A stretch of DNA of 5,609 nt from CAYRAV01 sp964422365 (GTDB lineage Bacteria; Bacillota; Clostridia; Lachnospirales; Lachnospiraceae): the NCBI GenBank assembly GCA_964422365.1, contig CAYRAV010000114.1:1-5609 (forward strand). Reading direction: 5' to 3'. Of this stretch, positions 5,200 through 5,609 are shown piece after piece. The position numbers were made by a program, and so were the translations under genes. Within the stretch, counting starts at the first letter, position 1. Every line of letters begins with the position of its first letter. Below the pieces are notes generated by a model. The model was not told the DNA's origin. It ran no database searches and worked only from the letters and a program-made list of their open reading frames with translations.

Positions 5200-5460
5200 T
5201 TAATAGTTTTCTCCCTTCTTTGCAAAAACGTAATCTCCTGATTCCTCCACCAATATCTTTCGATATGCAGGCAGGATCTCCCGATGTAAAATACTAATCT
5301 TTCGTTTCACAACCTCTTGATTTACAACTTCGGCTTACGTTTACCTTTTGGGCTTTGATTTGTAATGCAATCTTACCCACCTAACCGCTTTATCAAGTTT
5401 TTGTTCGCAGGGACTCAAGAACTTTGTTACTCCTAATAGTAAATACTCCTGACTGAATTT
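5200..5460 (-). pseudogene. Frameshifted C-terminal coding remnant, family not recognised
   Basis: Three adjoining minus frames look like one protein broken by single-base shifts. The first (5460-5344) reads KFSQEYLLLGVTKFL then SPCEQKLDKAVRWVRLHYKS and ends at TAA 5343-5341. The second gives GKRKPKL. The third (5334-5203) reads EVVNQEVVKRKISILHREIL, then PAYRKILVEESGDYVFAKKG, and stops at TAA 5202-5200. The mixed charge and lack of stops within each part are coding-like, and the third part ends just 19 bases before the membrane protein gene. No part has a good start. It could be the end of a degraded upstream gene or of a mobile element; I cannot name a family. Confidence 0.4.
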
Positions 5461-5490
5461 TCACCAGCAAGATTCGCGGCATGCTTAGCA

Positions 5491-5533
5491 TACAATAAAA
5501 CCTGAGATATGTATAATCTACACATACCTCAGG
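5491..5533 (-). terminator. Intrinsic terminator of the gene entering from the right edge
   Basis: CCTGAGATATGT (5501-5512) and ACATACCTCAGG (5522-5533) pair over 12 bases with one G-U, around a nine-base loop. On the minus strand the stem is followed by TTTTATTG. The plus strand has only A-rich sequence on that side, so it works in the minus direction. It lies 20 bases after the stop codon at 5554 and would isolate the upstream gene from the cluster on its left. Confidence 0.8.
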
Positions 5534-5553
5534 AAAATATAATTAGTTCTCAA

Positions 5554-5609
5554 TTAATTCAATTTCCAAATATCATCATTGTACTGTTTAATTGTTCTGT
5601 CTGATGAGA
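5554..5609 (-). CDS. C-terminal end of an unidentified minus-strand gene
   Basis: The last 17 codons of a frame entering from the right edge read SSDRTIKQYNDDIWKLN and end at TAA (5556-5554). The terminator hairpin follows 20 bases later, which supports a real gene end. A second frame (SHQTEQLNSTMMIFGN) is also open to a stop nearby, so frame choice is tentative. The fragment is too short to name a family. Confidence 0.4.
   Translation of the reverse strand, partial: SSDRTIKQYNDDIWKLN

Noticed and set aside
5393..5491. 32-codon minus frame starting MLSMPRILLVKIQSG
   Set aside because: It begins in the T-rich tail of the terminator hairpin without a ribosome site and competes with more protein-like frames over the same bases.

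Overview
The window is low-GC Firmicutes DNA, most like a Clostridia/Lachnospiraceae chromosome. The signs are A+T-rich intergenic DNA, strong AGGAGG-type ribosome binding sites, a Firmicutes-type L13 leader, and a TtcA-like protein of clostridial style. Every gene I accept is on the minus strand, so transcription runs from high to low coordinates. The family name is inference from protein style, not a database match.

Layout in coordinate order. 1-398: the start and most of ribosomal protein L13 (rplM), cut by the window edge, with a structured leader (411-460) and a consensus promoter (533-561). 651-679: a probable terminator for the next gene. 765-1619: a TtcA-like PP-loop tRNA thiolation protein with its own promoter (1706-1734). 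1737-1933: a short intergenic stretch with an operator-like dyad. 1934-2782: a membrane-anchored C39-like cysteine peptidase. 2805-3065: no convincing gene, but dense structure: a 164-bp element with 28-bp imperfect terminal inverted repeats, then a repeat shared with the end of the ttcA-like gene, then four dyads in a row. 3166-3275 and 3329-3645: decayed remains of an FtsX-like permease C-terminus and of a BceS-like histidine kinase ATPase domain. They lie in the order a bacitracin-type sensor/transporter operon would have, with a hairpin between them. 3748-5181: three compact co-directional genes of unknown function, one of them a two-helix membrane protein resembling DUF3592, probably one transcription unit. 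5200-5460: a frameshifted coding remnant. 5491-5533: a clear terminator. 5554-5609: the last codons of another minus-strand gene.

The left part (rplM, ttcA-like) is core translation and tRNA modification. From about 2.8 kb rightward it is accessory: a repeat or MITE-like element, broken genes, and a cluster of small unknown genes. The cluster could be an immunity-type or surface-stress operon, but nothing in the sequence proves that. I see no CRISPR array, tRNA, rRNA or intact transposase. The strongest candidates for something undescribed are the structured block at 2805-3065 and the three-gene unknown operon.
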